Positions 26,574-35,827 of a stretch of 64,000 bases of DNA are shown here, piece by piece. The stretch's first letter is position 1. The number at the start of each line of letters is the position of its first letter. The notes below the pieces were generated by a model. The model was given only the letters and a program-made list of their open reading frames with translations, had not been told where the DNA came from and did not search any database. The position numbers and the translations under genes are program-made. The stretch is from Rhizobium phaseoli (GTDB lineage Bacteria; Pseudomonadota; Alphaproteobacteria; Rhizobiales; Rhizobiaceae): NCBI RefSeq assembly GCF_010668805.1, contig NZ_WUFT01000019.1, forward strand, positions 62,001 to 126,000. Direction: 5' to 3'.

Positions 26574-28688
26574 ATGGACGATAACAACGACCTCTTTTCC
26601 GGAATGCCCCTCTCTGAAAAACGCGAGGAGGCGCAGAAGCCTGCCGCTCCGGCCGAGCGGCCGCCGGTCACGGCTGCCCCCGCCCCCGCCCCACCTGCTG
26701 CCGTAGCATCCGCTGCTGCCGGTGCTTCTGCGCGCCCGGCACCCACCGCGTCGAACTCGGACGAATACGGCGCCTCGTCGATCCGCGTCCTCGAAGGCCT
26801 TGAGCCGGTGCGCATGCGCCCGGGCATGTATATCGGCGGCACCGATGAAAAGGCCCTGCACCACCTCTTTGCCGAAGTCATCGACAACGCCATGGACGAG
26901 GCGGTCGCCGGACACGCCAATTTCATCGAGGTCTACCTCGACCTCGAGGGTTATCTCACTGTCTCCGACAATGGCCGTGGCATCCCGGTCGAGAACCATC
27001 CGCAGGTGCCGGGCAAGTCGACGCTCGAAGTCATCATGACCAAGCTGCATGCCGGCGGCAAATTCGACGGCAAGGCCTACGAGACCTCGGGCGGCCTGCA
27101 CGGCGTCGGCGTCTCGGTCGTCAACGCGCTCTCCGACGACCTCGAAGTGGAAGTCGCGCGCAACCGCAAGCTCTACCGCCAGCGTTTCTCCCGCGGCCTG
27201 CCGCAGGGCGGCCTCGAAGAGTTGGGCGACGTCCACAATCGCCGCGGCACGCGCGTGCGTTTCCATCCCGACCCCCAGATCTTTGGGGATCACATGAAGT
27301 TCGATGCCGCCCGCGTCTTCCGCATGGCGCGCTCGAAGGCCTACCTGTTCGGCGGCGTCGAGATCCGCTGGAGCTGCGAGGCGGGCGTTTTGCCCGAAGG
27401 GTCCGAGGTCCCTGACAGGGCCGTCTTCCACTTCCCCGGCGGCCTGAAGGACTATCTCCAGGCGACGATGGGCAAGGAATTCACCGTCACCCGCGAGATC
27501 TTTGCCGGCAAGACCGAGAAGACCAGCGGCCACGGCTCGATGGAATGGGCGATCACCTGGTATGGCGGCGATCCGCAGGTTCATTCCTATTGCAACACCA
27601 TCCCGACACCCGAAGGCGGCACGCACGAGGCGGGCCTGCGCATCGCGCTGACCAAGGGCCTGAAGGCCTATGCCGAGCTGACGCAGAACAAGCGCGCCGC
27701 GCAGATCACCACCGATGACGTGATGATCTCAGCCGTCGGCATGCTGTCGATCTTCATTCGCGAGCCGGAATTCGTCGGCCAGACCAAGGACAAGCTCGCG
27801 ACCGTCGAGGCCCAGCGCATCGTCGAAAACGCACTGCGCGATCCCTTCGACCATTACCTAGCCGACAATCCGAACGAGTCGGCCAAGCTGCTCGATTGGG
27901 TGATCGAGCGCGCCGAGGAGCGGCTGCGCCGCCGCAAGGAAAAGGAAGTCAACCGCAAGACCGCGGTGCGCAAGCTGCGCCTGCCCGGCAAGCTCGCCGA
28001 CTGCTCGCAGAATACCGCCGAAGGCGCCGAACTCTTCATCGTCGAGGGTGACTCGGCAGGCGGTTCGGCCAAGCAGGCGCGCAACCGCGCCAACCAGGCA
28101 ATTCTGCCGCTGCGCGGCAAGATCCTCAACGTCGCCAGCGCCGGCCGCGAAAAACTCGGCGCCAATCAGCAGCTCGCCGATCTCATCCAGGCGCTCGGCT
28201 GCGGTACCCGCTCGAAATACCGCGACGAAGACCTGCGCTACGAGCGCATCATCGTCATGACCGATGCCGACGTCGACGGCGCCCACATCGCCTCGCTGCT
28301 GATCACCTTTTTCTATCAGGAAATGCCGGAGCTGGTGCGCGGCGGCCACCTCTTCCTCGCCGTGCCGCCGCTTTACAAGATCACCCAGGGGTCGAAATCC
28401 GCCTATGCCCGCGACGACAATCATCGCGCCGAGCTGATGCAGACGGAATTCAAGGGCAAGGCCAAGGTCGAGATCAGCCGATTCAAAGGTCTCGGCGAAA
28501 TGATGCCCGCCCAGCTCAAGGAAACCACCATGGATCCGTCCAAGCGCACCCTGCTCAAGGTGCTGATCGACGAGGTGGATTTCGAGGGCACCCGCAGCGC
28601 CGTCGACGATCTGATGGGCACCAAGCCGGAAGCCCGCTTCCGATTCATTCAGGATCGCGCCGCCTTCGCCGAAAACCTCGATATTTAA
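26574..28688 (+). CDS. parE: DNA topoisomerase IV subunit B
   Basis: A 704-residue GHKL ATPase subunit. Seen: EVIDNAMDEAVAGHA, VSDNGRGIPVENHP, SGGLHGVGVSVVNALSDDLE (ATP lid), the TOPRIM EGDSAGGSAKQARNR, TDADVDGAHIASLLITFF and the C-terminal RFKGLGEMMPAQLKETTMDP. It decatenates daughter chromosomes with ParC. An Ala/Pro-rich 60-residue N-terminal extension precedes the catalytic core. Start at ATG 26574 (MDDNNDLFSGMP); the frame is open upstream to 26340. Motif order and lack of a GyrB-type insert favour ParE over GyrB. Confidence 0.93.
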   Translation: MDDNNDLFSGMPLSEKREEAQKPAAPAERPPVTAAPAPAPPAAVASAAAGASARPAPTASNSDEYGASSIRVLEGLEPVRMRPGMYIGGTDEKALHHLFAEVIDNAMDEAVAGHANFIEVYLDLEGYLTVSDNGRGIPVENHPQVPGKSTLEVIMTKLHAGGKFDGKAYETSGGLHGVGVSVVNALSDDLEVEVARNRKLYRQRFSRGLPQGGLEELGDVHNRRGTRVRFHPDPQIFGDHMKFDAARVFRMARSKAYLFGGVEIRWSCEAGVLPEGSEVPDRAVFHFPGGLKDYLQATMGKEFTVTREIFAGKTEKTSGHGSMEWAITWYGGDPQVHSYCNTIPTPEGGTHEAGLRIALTKGLKAYAELTQNKRAAQITTDDVMISAVGMLSIFIREPEFVGQTKDKLATVEAQRIVENALRDPFDHYLADNPNESAKLLDWVIERAEERLRRRKEKEVNRKTAVRKLRLPGKLADCSQNTAEGAELFIVEGDSAGGSAKQARNRANQAILPLRGKILNVASAGREKLGANQQLADLIQALGCGTRSKYRDEDLRYERIIVMTDADVDGAHIASLLITFFYQEMPELVRGGHLFLAVPPLYKITQGSKSAYARDDNHRAELMQTEFKGKAKVEISRFKGLGEMMPAQLKETTMDPSKRTLLKVLIDEVDFEGTRSAVDDLMGTKPEARFRFIQDRAAFAENLDI

Positions 28689-28876
28689 AACATATAAGAG
28701 CGGGATAGACGTGGGTTCGGCGCGGCCTGCATTTTAGCATCCGCGATTTCACGGAACTGACGAAGAACCGTAACAAGGCCTTCAAACAACCGGCGCATGA
28801 AGCGATCGGTGCGCCTTCCCTCGGGGGAACAGTTGCGCCGGCTCGAACCGTTTCAACCCCCTGCCGGATCTTTGCC

Positions 28877-30031
28877 ATGACCAAGCGTTTTCTCGCGGCT
28901 GCCGCTTTCATTCTTCTTTCCAGCACCGTCATCGCCAGCGCCACTGATATCCGCGCCACCGAGATCGGCGCCACCTTCGAGACCGCCTGCCCCTTCGGCG
29001 ATTGCGCCGCCGGCATTTCGCTCTCCTATCTCGGTGAATTCGTCATCCCCACAGGTTACATGGAAAACGGCGTCGAATTCGGCGGCATTTCCGGCCTCGA
29101 CTTCGATGCCGCCACCGGCCACTATCTCGCCATCAGCGACGACCGCTCCGAACGGGCTCCGGCCCGCTTTTATGAACTCGACGTCGATGTCGGCGCATCC
29201 GGCCTCAAAGGTGTTTCGGTCGTCAAGCAGGTCACGCTGAAGGACAAGAACGGCGAGCCCTTCGCCGCTAGGACCGTCGACCCGGAATCGATCCGTCTCG
29301 GCAAGGACGGCATCTATTGGGGCAGCGAAGGCGACGGCAAGGCGCTGCTGCCCCCCTTCGTCCGCGTGACAGCACCGGATGGCTCGTTCGTGCGCGAATT
29401 CAAGCTGCCGCAGGGCTTTGCTCCCACAGCCGACAAGTCGGCTGGCATCCGCGACAATCTTGCCTTCGAGGATCTCGCCGTCGCGCCCTCCGGCGACGTC
29501 TTCGTCGGTGTCGAAGCCGCGCTCTATCAGGATGGCCCCAACCCCTCGCTGACGTCGGGCAGCCTGTCGCGTATCATCCGCTACGACGGCGCGAGCGGCG
29601 AGCCGAAGGCCGAGTATGTCTACCCGGTCTCACCGATCCCGCAGGCCACCACCAAGACCGACGGCGGCAATGATAACGGCATGTCTGAAATGCTTGCGCT
29701 CGACGACCATCGCCTGCTCGCCGTCGAGCGCAGTTATGCCCAGGGCTACGGCAACACCATCAAGATCATGATGATGCATCTGGCCGACGCCACGGATGTT
29801 TCCGCCATCGCTTCGCTCGCCAAAACCGACCAGCGCGTCGTCCCCGTCCGCAAGAGCCAGGTCCTTGATTTGAGAGCGATCGGGCTCGTCCCCGACAATA
29901 TCGAGGCCATGTCGCTGGGCAAGGCCAAAGACGGCACCGACGTTCTCATTCTCGGTTCAGACAACAATTTCTCGACCGGCCAGAAGACGCAATTCTACGC
30001 CTTCAAGATTTTACGCCGTCCGCAGCAGTAA
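28877..30031 (+). CDS. Secreted esterase-like protein of the phytase-like family
   Basis: A 384-residue protein with a Sec signal (MTKRFLAAAAFILLSSTVIA). A beta-propeller-like fold follows with GISGLDFDAATGHYLAISDD and GIYWGSEGDG, and NGMSEMLALDDHRLLAVERS near the C-terminus, as in the 'esterase-like activity of phytase' family. It is probably periplasmic. The substrate is unknown. It lies alone between parE and the AI-2E permease, which is separated by 115 bases. Confidence 0.85.
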   Translation: MTKRFLAAAAFILLSSTVIASATDIRATEIGATFETACPFGDCAAGISLSYLGEFVIPTGYMENGVEFGGISGLDFDAATGHYLAISDDRSERAPARFYELDVDVGASGLKGVSVVKQVTLKDKNGEPFAARTVDPESIRLGKDGIYWGSEGDGKALLPPFVRVTAPDGSFVREFKLPQGFAPTADKSAGIRDNLAFEDLAVAPSGDVFVGVEAALYQDGPNPSLTSGSLSRIIRYDGASGEPKAEYVYPVSPIPQATTKTDGGNDNGMSEMLALDDHRLLAVERSYAQGYGNTIKIMMMHLADATDVSAIASLAKTDQRVVPVRKSQVLDLRAIGLVPDNIEAMSLGKAKDGTDVLILGSDNNFSTGQKTQFYAFKILRRPQQ

Positions 30032-30146
30032 GACGCTCGGTCTGGCGGCCGATTGGCGACGCTTTGTATACGCTTTCACGGTGCGGACCTTGAAACCGCC
30101 GGGTTGATGGCCCATAACCAGAGTACAAGAAAAAGAAGAGGCGCGC

Positions 30147-31364
30147 GTGGGTGTGTTCGACCGTCAGAAAAGCAATCATGAACCGCGATGGCTCGGGTCG
30201 TCGGCGCAGACACGCACGCCGCTGATTCCCTCCATATCGGCTGCGCGCTGGCTGCTTGTTCTGATCGTCGCGGCCGGTGTCTACTTCTTCTACGGCTTCC
30301 TCGTACCGGTGCTGGCGTCGCTGGTCATCGGCTTCGCCAGCTGGCCGCTCTACCGCAAGCTTCTTGCCCGCGTCGGCGGCAATACGACGATCGCCGCCAC
30401 CATCGCCATCATCATGATCATCACTTTCCTGGTCATCCCGATCGGCCTCGCCGTCACCTATACGACGGGTGAAGTGCGCACCTGGGTTGCCTGGGCAATC
30501 CACGCCAACCGCACCGGCGCCCCGACACCGGCCTGGATCGTCGCGCTGCCATGGGCAGGCACCTATCTCGATGAAGTCTGGACCAAATATATCGGCAGCC
30601 CCGGCGCTCTGGGCGAGGTCATCCAGGCGGTCAGCGGCGCCAATATCGGCAATATCTACCGGGCCGTGCTTGCGGCCGGCGGTGGCGCGTTCCATCTCCT
30701 GCTGACGCTGCTGTTCATGCTGATCGCGCTGTTCTTCGTCTATCGCGACGGCTTCTCCTTCTCCAAGCAGATCGACATGCTCGGCGAACGCATCCTGCCG
30801 AACCGCTGGGAGCGCATTTCCCGCGTCGTGCCGGCGACGATCAGCTCGACCGTCATGGGCATGACGCTGATTGCGATCGGCGAAGGTATCGTGCTCGGCC
30901 TTGCCTACTGGATTGCCGGCGTACCGTCGCCGGTGACACTCGGCGTGCTGACGGGCGTCATGGCGCTAATCCCGGGCGGTGCACCACTCTCCTTCACGCT
31001 GGTGTCGATCTATCTGCTGGCAAGCGGCTCGCATGTCGCCGGCATCGGGCTTTTCGTCTGGGGAACGGTCGAGCTCTTCATCGTCGACAAGACGCTGCGG
31101 CCGAAACTTGTCGGCGGCCCGATCAAGCTGCCCTTCCTGCCGACCTTCTTCGGCCTCGTCGGCGGCGTCAAGACAATGGGCTTCCTCGGCCTCTTCATCG
31201 GCCCGGTGCTGATGGCCCTGATCGTCGCCATCTGGCGCGAATGGATCCACGAGGCCCGCAACGCCGACAAGAGCGGGACGGGACCGCAGGTCCTCATCGA
31301 CGAACAGGCCCCGCCGGCAATCCCCGGATCGCCGAAAGCGATCCCCCGTATTGCCGAAGGCTGA
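30147..31364 (+). CDS. AI-2E family (PerM/UPF0118) transporter
   Basis: A 405-residue membrane protein with about eight helices: N-terminal AARWLLVLIVAAGVYFFYGF and LASLVIGFASWPLYRKLL, and the C-terminal family block GVLTGVMALIPGGAPLSFTL. The family includes TqsA and PerM; whether it exports a signal, sodium or something else cannot be told. Start is GTG 30147 preceded by AAGAAGAGG. Its stop is embedded in a 24-bp triplicated sequence. Confidence 0.88.
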   Translation: MGVFDRQKSNHEPRWLGSSAQTRTPLIPSISAARWLLVLIVAAGVYFFYGFLVPVLASLVIGFASWPLYRKLLARVGGNTTIAATIAIIMIITFLVIPIGLAVTYTTGEVRTWVAWAIHANRTGAPTPAWIVALPWAGTYLDEVWTKYIGSPGALGEVIQAVSGANIGNIYRAVLAAGGGAFHLLLTLLFMLIALFFVYRDGFSFSKQIDMLGERILPNRWERISRVVPATISSTVMGMTLIAIGEGIVLGLAYWIAGVPSPVTLGVLTGVMALIPGGAPLSFTLVSIYLLASGSHVAGIGLFVWGTVELFIVDKTLRPKLVGGPIKLPFLPTFFGLVGGVKTMGFLGLFIGPVLMALIVAIWREWIHEARNADKSGTGPQVLIDEQAPPAIPGSPKAIPRIAEG

Positions 31365-31424
31365 AAAAGTCTTGTTGCCGAAGGCTGAACAGGTCCTATC
31401 GCCGAAGGCTGAAAAAGCCTTCGT
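31353..31424 (+). repeat. Three tandem 24-bp repeats over the stop codon
   Basis: Three copies of a 24-bp unit (31353, 31377, 31401), each starting GCCGAAGGCTGAA. The first contains the TGA of the AI-2E transporter gene, so the next two repeat that stop in frame. The third also forms a hairpin CGAAGGCT-gaaaa-AGCCTTCG (31403-31423) before the convergent GNAT gene. Likely a slippage expansion of a terminator-like sequence. Confidence 0.85.
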
Positions 31425-31430
31425 GGACCG

Positions 31431-31889
31431 TCACCCCAGCCGCTTTTCCATAAACAGGCTGAGCGGGTCCGGCAGATAGCTGCCGAAAGGTTCGATGTCC
31501 CGATATCCGTATTTGCGGTAGAGAGCGATCGCCTCGGGCTGGTAGATGCCGGTTTCGAGCCGGATCGCCGATAGCCGCTTTTTCCCAGCGATCGCTTCGA
31601 GCGCATTCATCAGGCCGCTGGCGATCCGCAGCCCTCTCGCCTCGGGATCGACGAACATGCGCTTGATCTCCGCCGTGCCGTCGCCGGCCTCGACCAGCGC
31701 GCAACAGCCAACGATCGCATCGCCGTTGCGCGCGACCAGAAAGCTCACCGAAGGTTTCTCCAACACCGAGAGATCGACTAGATGGTTGCTCTCCGGAGGA
31801 TAGAGCGACTGCGCATAGGCATCGGACAGATCGAGAAGGCGGATGACGCCGTCCTGACGCGGCGGTTCCAGGGCGATGGTGACGGACAT
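31431..31889 (-). CDS. GNAT family N-acetyltransferase
   Basis: A 152-residue acetyltransferase. The acetyl-CoA binding region is IKRMFVDPEARGLRIASGLM, followed by the typical IRLETGIYQPEAIALYRKYG and FGSYLPDPLSLFMEKRL end. Start at ATG 31889 follows AGAGGCAG. Substrate unknown; small-molecule or protein amine acetylation is inferred. Confidence 0.9.
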   Translation of the reverse strand: MSVTIALEPPRQDGVIRLLDLSDAYAQSLYPPESNHLVDLSVLEKPSVSFLVARNGDAIVGCCALVEAGDGTAEIKRMFVDPEARGLRIASGLMNALEAIAGKKRLSAIRLETGIYQPEAIALYRKYGYRDIEPFGSYLPDPLSLFMEKRLG

Positions 31890-32016
31890 GCTGCCTCTTT
31901 TTGCCGGGCAGGCACAATTTTTTCCGAGATGACCAAGAGTTAATGCTCCTGCCTTCATTCGGTTGGAATTGCGCCCTCTAAGACGATGCCATGCTCAATA
32001 GCCAAGGAGGCAAAAT

Positions 32017-32427
32017 ATGCAAGCGGTGCTGATCGCGATGACCATTCTCGGTTGCGACGATTCCATCAGCCAGTGCAGCTATGTCGCGACGGTCGACAAA
32101 CGCTGGGAGACGGTTGCCGCCTGCGATGCCGAAGCCGAACGCCGGCTGAAAACCTATGCCAATGTCAGCTATCCCTCGGTGATCGCAGTGTGCGAAGCGC
32201 CAAAAGCACTCGCCGCCGCCGAACCACCGAAGCCGGCGCCCGTACCGCCAGCCGTACCCGAAGCTGCCGAACAGAGCCCCCAGGGACTGCTTGGCTTTGC
32301 CGACGACATTGCCGGACAGGTCCGCGACCATCTGCCCTCCGGCAGGAGCGTCAAGGACACGCTGTCCAAGCCCGTGCACTTCGTCTCCGCCAGCTATTCC
32401 TGGGTGGTGACGAGGCTGGCCGATTAG
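32017..32427 (+). CDS. Conserved hypothetical protein
   Basis: A 136-residue protein with a short hydrophobic start (MQAVLIAMTILGCDDSISQC), three more Cys-rich positions in the first 60 residues (SQCSYVATV, VAACDAEAE, AVCEAP), a Pro/Ala linker (APVPPAVPEAAEQ) and a C-terminal helix region. The strong AAGGAGG ribosome binding site supports expression. I do not recognise the family. Cysteine spacing could support disulphides if it is exported. Confidence 0.7.
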   Translation: MQAVLIAMTILGCDDSISQCSYVATVDKRWETVAACDAEAERRLKTYANVSYPSVIAVCEAPKALAAAEPPKPAPVPPAVPEAAEQSPQGLLGFADDIAGQVRDHLPSGRSVKDTLSKPVHFVSASYSWVVTRLAD

Positions 32428-32447
32428 GCTGCCCCGTGGTGGCAAAC

Positions 32448-32842
32448 TCATTCAGTGGAAATGTCGTCAGGCCAAATTTGGGCGCCGTGGAGGACGCGAA
32501 GAATCCTGATTCGGTCTTCGTGCACGACGTATGCGGCGATGTACGGCGTGCTTGGGATTACCAATTCCCGAGTGCCTGCGATCCTTCCCGGTTTTCCGCT
32601 TTCCGGAAATTCGACAAGGCGGCGAACGGCAAAAACGATTTTCTGGTCGACATGAACTGCCGCCCTTGGATTCTCGATCTCAATGTATGTGAAAATATTA
32701 TCTCGGTCGGATATGGCACACCTACAGCGCCGCGCGTCTTTCAGACGCGCAAAGGACGCTGTAGCACTTTGAATTGCTGCATAATTTTGTCCTTAAATCG
32801 ATTCCGATTTAACGAATTATGCAGTGCCCAGACAAGCTTCAC
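32448..32842 (-). pseudogene. RelE/ParE-type toxin gene split by a RIME element
   Basis: The toxin's GTG start overlaps the antitoxin's TGA (GTGA at 32839-32842) and reads VKLVWA, the usual toxin beginning. The 104-bp RIME element then intervenes, with a stop in frame. Beyond it the toxin resumes as AISDRDNIFTYIEIENPRAA, then FPESGKPGRIAGTRELVIPS and RILRVLHGAQIWP, ending at 32448. These are conserved ParE/RelE segments, including the C-terminal 'RVLHGAQ.WP'. The insertion removes a few N-terminal codons and shifts frame, so the toxin should be inactive. Confidence 0.75.
32721..32824. repeat. RIME (Rhizobium intergenic mosaic element)
   Basis: About 104 bp made of two palindromes: CTACAGC..GCGCGTCtttcaGACGCGC..GCTGTAG (about 32722-32765) and TGCATAATT..CCTTAAATCgattcCGATTTAA..AATTATGCA (about 32778-32823). 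This two-palindrome layout and sequence match the RIME repeats described in Rhizobium leguminosarum and relatives. Here it sits inside the toxin reading frame rather than in an intergenic space. Confidence 0.8.
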
Positions 32843-33147
32843 GATTTAGCCGCCTGGCTCTTCCGTATTGCGGCCGCGCGCCTCTTCTCGAAGCCAGCCT
32901 CGACATCGGCATCATCAACATCCGCTCGCGTGTCATTGAGAGCTTCAAGGACCTTCCCGCGAAACCATGCGTCATAAGCGTCGCTGTTGCTGATGAGCTC
33001 GAGGGGCAGAGCCCCCTCATTTGCCGTGCGGGTCAATAAAATGCGGACGACATCCGACACTGTCAGGCCCATGTCTTCCAGAACAGCCGTAGCACGATCC
33101 TTGACCGCAGCATCTATGCGAGTTTGTACGAGCGCGTTTGATGCCAT
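32839..33147 (-). CDS. RelB/DinJ family antitoxin
   Basis: A 102-residue protein starting MASNALVQTRIDAAVKDRAT, with the RelB/DinJ ribbon-helix-helix (TAVLEDMGLTVSDVVRILLT). A C-terminal acidic and basic region (VDDADVEAGFEKRRAAAIRK) would wrap the toxin. Start at ATG 33147 follows GGAGG. It is intact, but its toxin partner downstream is broken by a RIME insertion. It may still repress its own promoter or cross-neutralise related toxins (inference). Confidence 0.88.
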   Translation of the reverse strand: MASNALVQTRIDAAVKDRATAVLEDMGLTVSDVVRILLTRTANEGALPLELISNSDAYDAWFRGKVLEALNDTRADVDDADVEAGFEKRRAAAIRKSQAAKS

Positions 33148-33267
33148 GTCAGGCCTCCTTGGATATGCTTCAATGTAATGCAATTGAATGACATATTCCA
33201 GCCAGGATCAATTTTATCCAGAGCAGGATGCCGAACCGTATGAGCGGTTGTTGAATGGCGTCCCGTT

Positions 33268-34395
33268 CTATGCGGCTGCCAGCGCCGCATAGACGCGGGC
33301 CGATTGCCGCTGTTCGGCAACTCCAAGCTTTTCCACCATGTCGAGCAGCTCGCCGACCGCGCCGTGCGCGTCGTGATGGCGGAATTTTTCGAGAAGTCGG
33401 CCGCAGACATTGCCGAGCACGCTGCCCGGGGCTTTTCTCGCAGCCTCGCGCCATAAAAGCGTCGCCTCGACGAAAATAACGCTGATGTCCCTGGACAGGC
33501 CGGCGGACTCATAGAGCGCGCGCACGGCATGCATGCGCCCGGTCGCCAGGATCGAGCGCACTCGGCGCTCGCCGCAACCCGTCAGCTCGACGATCGCGCC
33601 TGCGAAGAAATCCACCTTGCCGGCGCAGAGCGCGTGCATCAGGAAGGACGGCGTCAGCCGGCCGTTGAGGCGCAGATGCTCGACGAGATCGGGTATCTCG
33701 CGCGGCGCGATATCGCCGGCGATTGAAACGATGGCAGCCTCGGTCGCCTCGCGGCTGATGCGCTGGAGCCGCTGCAGGCCGATCGCCGCCTGTGCGAGCG
33801 GCAACCCGACCAGCGCATTGCTGACATGCTGGGTGAGCAACTGCCGGGCATCGGCGGGAAGGTCGCTGCGGTCGAAAAGCAGGTTGCGGATGTCGCAGCA
33901 ATCACCAAGTCGTTCGGCGATGCGTTTCAGCGATTGGCTGGAAATCGCCGCGCCGTCGTTCTCGAGCAGGCAGAGCAGCTCTTCCTCGTCGCCGACCTCC
34001 GCAAGCGCTGCGCAAACCGGGCGCGTCACATGCGCCCGCACCGCGATCAGCATGCGGGTGGCGCCGCTGCCGCGCGCGGCAAGATCGACGAGATCGGCAT
34101 CGCTCAACAGCGGCGAACAGGTCACCGCGTGGCAGGCGACCTCGGGCTGGTCTTCGGCAAGCAAAAGGATCAGGCTGCGCGGCGCATCGGGCGACCAGGC
34201 GATCGCCTCGGCAAGTGCCAGCCGCACGCGTGGCGAAGGATCGTCGAGCAGAAAGGTCATCGCCATCTCGGCTGCCGCCCGCTCCTCCACCGTCATCTCG
34301 GACTGAAGATAGGCTCGCCCGAGCGCGTTTGCGGCCCGGGCTCGGTCACCGGTCTTGGCCGTTTCGATCCAACGAAGAAAAGCTTCTACGATCAC
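33268..34395 (-). CDS. DUF2336 domain-containing protein
   Basis: A 375-residue alpha-helical repeat protein. Segments such as LLDDPSPRVRLALAEAIAWS resemble HEAT-type helices, typical of the alphaproteobacterial DUF2336 family. Start is uncertain: GTG 34395 (MIVEAFLRWIETA) has GGGG six bases upstream, while the frame is open with a TTG at 34440. Role unknown; DUF2336 genes often accompany signalling or motility genes, but none is adjacent here. Confidence 0.8.
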   Translation of the reverse strand: MIVEAFLRWIETAKTGDRARAANALGRAYLQSEMTVEERAAAEMAMTFLLDDPSPRVRLALAEAIAWSPDAPRSLILLLAEDQPEVACHAVTCSPLLSDADLVDLAARGSGATRMLIAVRAHVTRPVCAALAEVGDEEELLCLLENDGAAISSQSLKRIAERLGDCCDIRNLLFDRSDLPADARQLLTQHVSNALVGLPLAQAAIGLQRLQRISREATEAAIVSIAGDIAPREIPDLVEHLRLNGRLTPSFLMHALCAGKVDFFAGAIVELTGCGERRVRSILATGRMHAVRALYESAGLSRDISVIFVEATLLWREAARKAPGSVLGNVCGRLLEKFRHHDAHGAVGELLDMVEKLGVAEQRQSARVYAALAAA

Positions 34396-34518
34396 GCGAC
34401 GCCCCAGCACTTGAACGCGATTCCCTCGCGTTTCATTCAATGCTGCGACCGTAGCGACAAAAGGTTTAAGATTGGTTCACCATATTTCTTAAGTCTTTGT
34501 GCGCCTTGCCGGTTCGGC

Positions 34519-35130
34519 TCATCCCTGCTGTGGCTTCGGCCGGAACATTTCGAAGACCTCGCTGGCTTCGCTGTAGTCCATATAGCCCAGACGCGCGACG
34601 GGGCGGGCGAGCGACATGTCGAGGCGGCCATCCCTGACGATCGCCTCGTCGATGCGGATGCCGACCACCTCACCGAAGATGACGACGTTTTCGGACGGTT
34701 CGCCCGACAGCGTCTTCGGTTCGATGATCTCGGTAACCTTGCATTCGAGCACCGCGAAAGCCTCGCCGACATAGGGCGCGTCGATCAGTTCGGCCGGCTT
34801 CGGCGTCAGGCCGGCGAAATCGAATTCGCTGTCGCCGTAGGGCAGCGCCGCCGAGGAAAGGTTCATCTTCTCGGTGAGATTTCGGCTGACGAAATTGCAG
34901 GTGAAGACACCGGTCTCGGCCGCATTTCGCTGGCTGTCCTTGCGCCCGCTGGAGGAAAACATCACCAGCTTCGGCCGGTCGGAAACCGCATTGAAGAAGG
35001 AATAGGGGGCGAGATTGATCGAGCCGTCCCTGCCCTTGCTGCCGATCCAGCCGATCGGCCGTGGTGACACGATCGCCTTGAACGGATCATGCGCCAGCCC
35101 ATGCCGGTTGCTGTCGGTGGTGTAAAACAT
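34519..35130 (-). CDS. Flavin reductase family protein (FMN-binding split barrel)
   Basis: A 203-residue protein with the flavin reductase-like domain: KAIVSPRPIGWIGSKGRDGS, LAPYSFFNAVSDRPKLVMFS and FTCNFVSRNLTEKM. Such proteins use NAD(P)H to reduce flavin, often for a monooxygenase. Its ATG overlaps the stop of the upstream nitroreductase gene by one base, so the two are translationally coupled and probably act together in flavin-dependent reduction. Confidence 0.9.
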   Translation of the reverse strand: MFYTTDSNRHGLAHDPFKAIVSPRPIGWIGSKGRDGSINLAPYSFFNAVSDRPKLVMFSSSGRKDSQRNAAETGVFTCNFVSRNLTEKMNLSSAALPYGDSEFDFAGLTPKPAELIDAPYVGEAFAVLECKVTEIIEPKTLSGEPSENVVIFGEVVGIRIDEAIVRDGRLDMSLARPVARLGYMDYSEASEVFEMFRPKPQQG

Positions 35131-35714
35131 CAGTCCTCTCCGCCGACCCAGGTCACGGTATCGGCAAGTTCCGGCCGCGGCCGCTCGATCGCCGGAAATG
35201 TCGTCGAGCCGATATGGATGAAGCCCGCGACCTTTTCATCCGCGCCGACGCCGAGCAGCGGATAGGCGCGCTCGTCATAGGCGAACCATTCCGTCAGCCA
35301 GTTGGCGACATAACCGCTGGCATTGGCAGCGAGGATGAGGTTGAAGCAGAGCGCGCCGGCCGACATCACCTGCTCCCATTCCGGGATCTTGATGTGCGGC
35401 CCCGCCTTGCTGACGACCGCGACGACCACGGGCGCGCGGGTGAAACGGGCGCGCTCGACCTGGATCATCTCTTCGGAAAGCTCGGGTTTCACCGCGAGTG
35501 CCAGCTTTAGAAGCTCCTCGCCGAGACGGGCGCGCTCGTCTCCGCGATAGACGATAAAGCGCCATGGCGCGATCTTGCCGTGATCGGGAACACGCGAGGC
35601 AAGACGTAGGATTTCCTCGATCTCGGCCTTCTCGGGGCCTGGTTCGCACATCTGGAAAGCGGGGATGGAGCGGCGCACGGCGAGGTAGTCGATCAGCTTG
35701 ATATCGGATTTCAT
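35130..35714 (-). CDS. Nitroreductase family protein
   Basis: A 194-residue FMN-dependent oxidoreductase. DYLAVRRSIPAFQMCEPGPE and LRLASRVPDHGKIAPWRFIV contain the FMN-binding Arg/Ser and 'P.W' pattern; a C-terminal GFIHIGST segment follows. Start at ATG 35714 (MKSDIKLIDYLA). It probably reduces nitro or quinone compounds with NAD(P)H. First gene of a pair with the flavin reductase. Confidence 0.92.
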   Translation of the reverse strand: MKSDIKLIDYLAVRRSIPAFQMCEPGPEKAEIEEILRLASRVPDHGKIAPWRFIVYRGDERARLGEELLKLALAVKPELSEEMIQVERARFTRAPVVVAVVSKAGPHIKIPEWEQVMSAGALCFNLILAANASGYVANWLTEWFAYDERAYPLLGVGADEKVAGFIHIGSTTFPAIERPRPELADTVTWVGGED

Positions 35715-35827
35715 GCGGGAGAAACTCTCATTTTTATGCTGCTGCAAAGGGCGGGTCTTGAATTTGCCATCGCGTTGGTCTTGAAGTGGCCTTTGCGATT
35801 TCAGAAGTCAATCGGTTCACGAAACAG

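Noticed and set aside
31353..31424. Possible CRISPR-like repeats
   Set aside because: The 24-bp units are directly adjacent without spacers and there are no cas genes.
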